Below are positions 62,575 through 64,000 of a stretch of DNA of 64,000 bases, piece after piece. A program made the position numbers and the translations under genes. The DNA is from Cliona cf. orientalis (Eukaryota > Porifera > Demospongiae > Clionaida > Clionaidae). Each line of letters begins with the position of its first letter. Position 1 is the first letter of the stretch. The notes under the pieces were generated by a model. That model did not search any database. It had not been told where the DNA came from and worked only from the letters and a program-made list of their open reading frames with translations. The stretch covers positions 2,170,001 to 2,234,000 of the forward strand of contig OZ005704.1 in assembly GCA_963930775.1 (NCBI GenBank), given 5' to 3'.

Positions 62575-62710
62575 AAATCAGGAGAGATTTTTACAGGCCC
62601 TGGTGTACTTAAGATGGTTGGATCACCGGGTCAGAAAATTAAATGGCCAACACTAAATCGATGGAGAGTGTTTGTACAAAGTACCCATGGCACTGGGCTT
62701 ATCCATGAAG
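62575..62710 (+). other. Possible isolated exon of unknown family
   Basis: A CATGCAG acceptor precedes 136 open nucleotides (KSGEIFTGPGVLKMVG and onward to STHGTGLIHE), ending at a GTATAG donor in phase 1, the phase used by receptor stem exons here. I do not recognise the domain. It may belong to the relic receptor that includes the flanking Ig-like and tectonin fragments. Confidence 0.3.
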
Positions 62711-62850
62711 GTATAGCATTCTACTGTATGAGGTAATGCTATATCTAATCAATCATCTATAGCTATAATATTATATATTAAACTACAATAATCTATGCAT
62801 GCCTGTAGAATCTTGGATCTGGCAGTGACACTATAATGACCTAGAAACAG

Positions 62851-62912
62851 TGGAAATAACATGGTGATCGGGGTAACTACTGATAATACCTTAATTATAG
62901 CAGCTATTACAT
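62851..62912 (+). pseudogene. Tectonin last-blade fragment
   Basis: AGTGGAAATAACATGGTGAT and onward reads SGNNMVIGVTTDNTLII, matching the final blade GGNDIVIGVTTNNTLIAMS of the tectonin receptors. No upstream blades remain. Confidence 0.65.
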
Positions 62913-62919
62913 CAGTTGT

Positions 62920-63925
62920 CAATAAAAGTAATTGCCTGTAACTGTGTCTATGAAACTTATTTTGTGTCAAAATAATGATAGCTAGTCAATGTGACCTGCA
63001 AACAACAATGTAACCTACTAATTTCATTTTTAATGTGAAAAATTGTGCAAATTTTGATGCAATGTGACCTCCAAACTTGAATGTAACCTGCAAACATAAG
63101 CTTTGAATGCAGCATTTTGGGCAATTTACCTGGTAAAGGGTCATTGAAAATCTCAGTATGACTAGTACTTATAGTGCTATTATACAGTCACCGTGACAGT
63201 GTGTGCCAGTAGTTTGTAGACAGTATTCAGGCTTAAGCTTCCTACAATGTCATAACATTTTATTCTTTCAGTACTACAGCATATAACACTGAAAAGCTTT
63301 AATTGGATTAGGGCCTATAGCTCACAAGTTGGTATTTAATTTGTAGTCAGTCAGAATGTCAGCGTACAATGTCATCCATGAATATCGTATCAGATTAATA
63401 CTATATCACTTGACAAGTGTGTTGTATAAGTAATAATCAAATTGATCTAGCTTACACCTTAACCATCATCATGTATGTGCATACAGAGAGTGATCTTTTG
63501 CCAAACAGTTAAGGCACAGAGATTGTTCATTTGACCGTTATTATGTCATGTACCATGTCCCAAGGGAGGATAGCTTGTACCCCATTCCTACCAGAATATT
63601 CAATTGGCATAACAACATGACAGCGAGTGAGATACTTTGGTATAAACAAACATGGTTTAGTGTAACTTACAATTCCCAATGTTGTTCACTGAGCCGGTGG
63701 TGATACGAATCATTTACAAATGAGATATGCACAAAAGCATATCAATAACACATTCAATTGCACACAACTATTACAATACTTGTATAAAGCACATACACAC
63801 ATAATATATAATTGTTATTAGTGTTAAATGCAGCAGTTATGTAACAAACCTTTGGTATAGTTGCTATTATATATAGTTAGTTCAAGGGTCAGGCACGACT
63901 AAGCCCTAACTGCATGATGAGCTCA
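62920..63925. other. Intergenic region, partly duplicated from 58915-59240
   Basis: From about 63575 the sequence parallels 58915-59240 (TACCCCATTCCTACCAGAAT, CACTGAGCCGGTGGTGATA). This shows that the duplicated unit included the 3' flank of the Ig/FN3 receptor. No gene is seen in 62920-63575. Confidence 0.65.
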
Positions 63926-64000
63926 CTAGATGGTGCAATAATAAGCACCCTCAGCCTCTCCTGAATCACTGCACGGTGTTGCACATCTGCTACGGTGAAA
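63926..64000 (-). CDS. 3' end of a tandem paralogue of the Ig/FN3 receptor (partial)
   Basis: Minus-strand frame ends CATPCSDSGEAEGAYYCTI, then a stop, matching the C-terminus of the 59242-61368 receptor almost exactly. The gene continues beyond the window. The matching 3' flank supports a recent tandem duplication. Confidence 0.8.
   Translation of the reverse strand, partial: FHRSRCATPCSDSGEAEGAYYCTI

Overview
The window looks like nuclear DNA of a non-bilaterian animal, most likely a demosponge. This is inferred from AT-rich sequence, many short GT-AG introns, animal-type receptor tyrosine kinases and a full FBH1 helicase. I recognised no RNA gene, CRISPR array or bacterial-type operon. 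Every multi-exon model was built by hand from splice signals, reading phase and paralogue comparison, and none has transcript support.

Layout. (1) 1-8220: the last exon of a broken aldo-keto reductase (AKR) paralogue, whose intron was invaded by an 8.0-kb CACTG-ended transposon (184-8217, 3-bp target duplication CAC) full of tandem repeats. (2) 8950-14716: two AKR genes in convergent orientation. (3) 14748-18280: a secreted-side tectonin beta-propeller receptor with one transmembrane segment, a tyrosine-containing tail and no kinase, head-to-head with the second AKR. (4) 19021-25828: a 20-exon FBH1 (F-box plus UvrD-type helicase) gene predicting 1031 aa. (5) 26195-45298: two further tectonin receptor copies, both split inside the propeller exon by CACTA-type elements. 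The second is also disrupted by a nested block with Helitron and LINE remains. (6) 46997-57613: two tectonin receptor tyrosine kinases. The first carries four tandem 39-42-nt juxtamembrane micro-exons and a one-base frameshift in the kinase activation loop; the second is intact (830 aa). (7) 59242-61368, minus strand: an Ig-like/fibronectin-type receptor with a short tyrosine tail, followed by an oppositely oriented relic and the 3' end of a tandem paralogue at the window edge.

How the parts relate. The tectonin receptors share signal peptide, six propeller blades, a stem of small symmetric exons and a transmembrane exon, and they differ in the cytoplasmic part. Two have full kinase exons, two end in a short tyrosine tail, and one of those keeps an orphan last kinase exon downstream. 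This points to an expanding, fast-evolving surface-receptor cluster in which kinase receptors give rise to kinase-less siblings. Tectonin propellers in other animals bind microbial glycans, so a recognition role is a reasonable hypothesis that the sequence alone does not show. Four CACT(A/G)-ended elements with exact 3-bp duplications and four small elements with exact 5-bp duplications show that DNA transposons have shaped the region.
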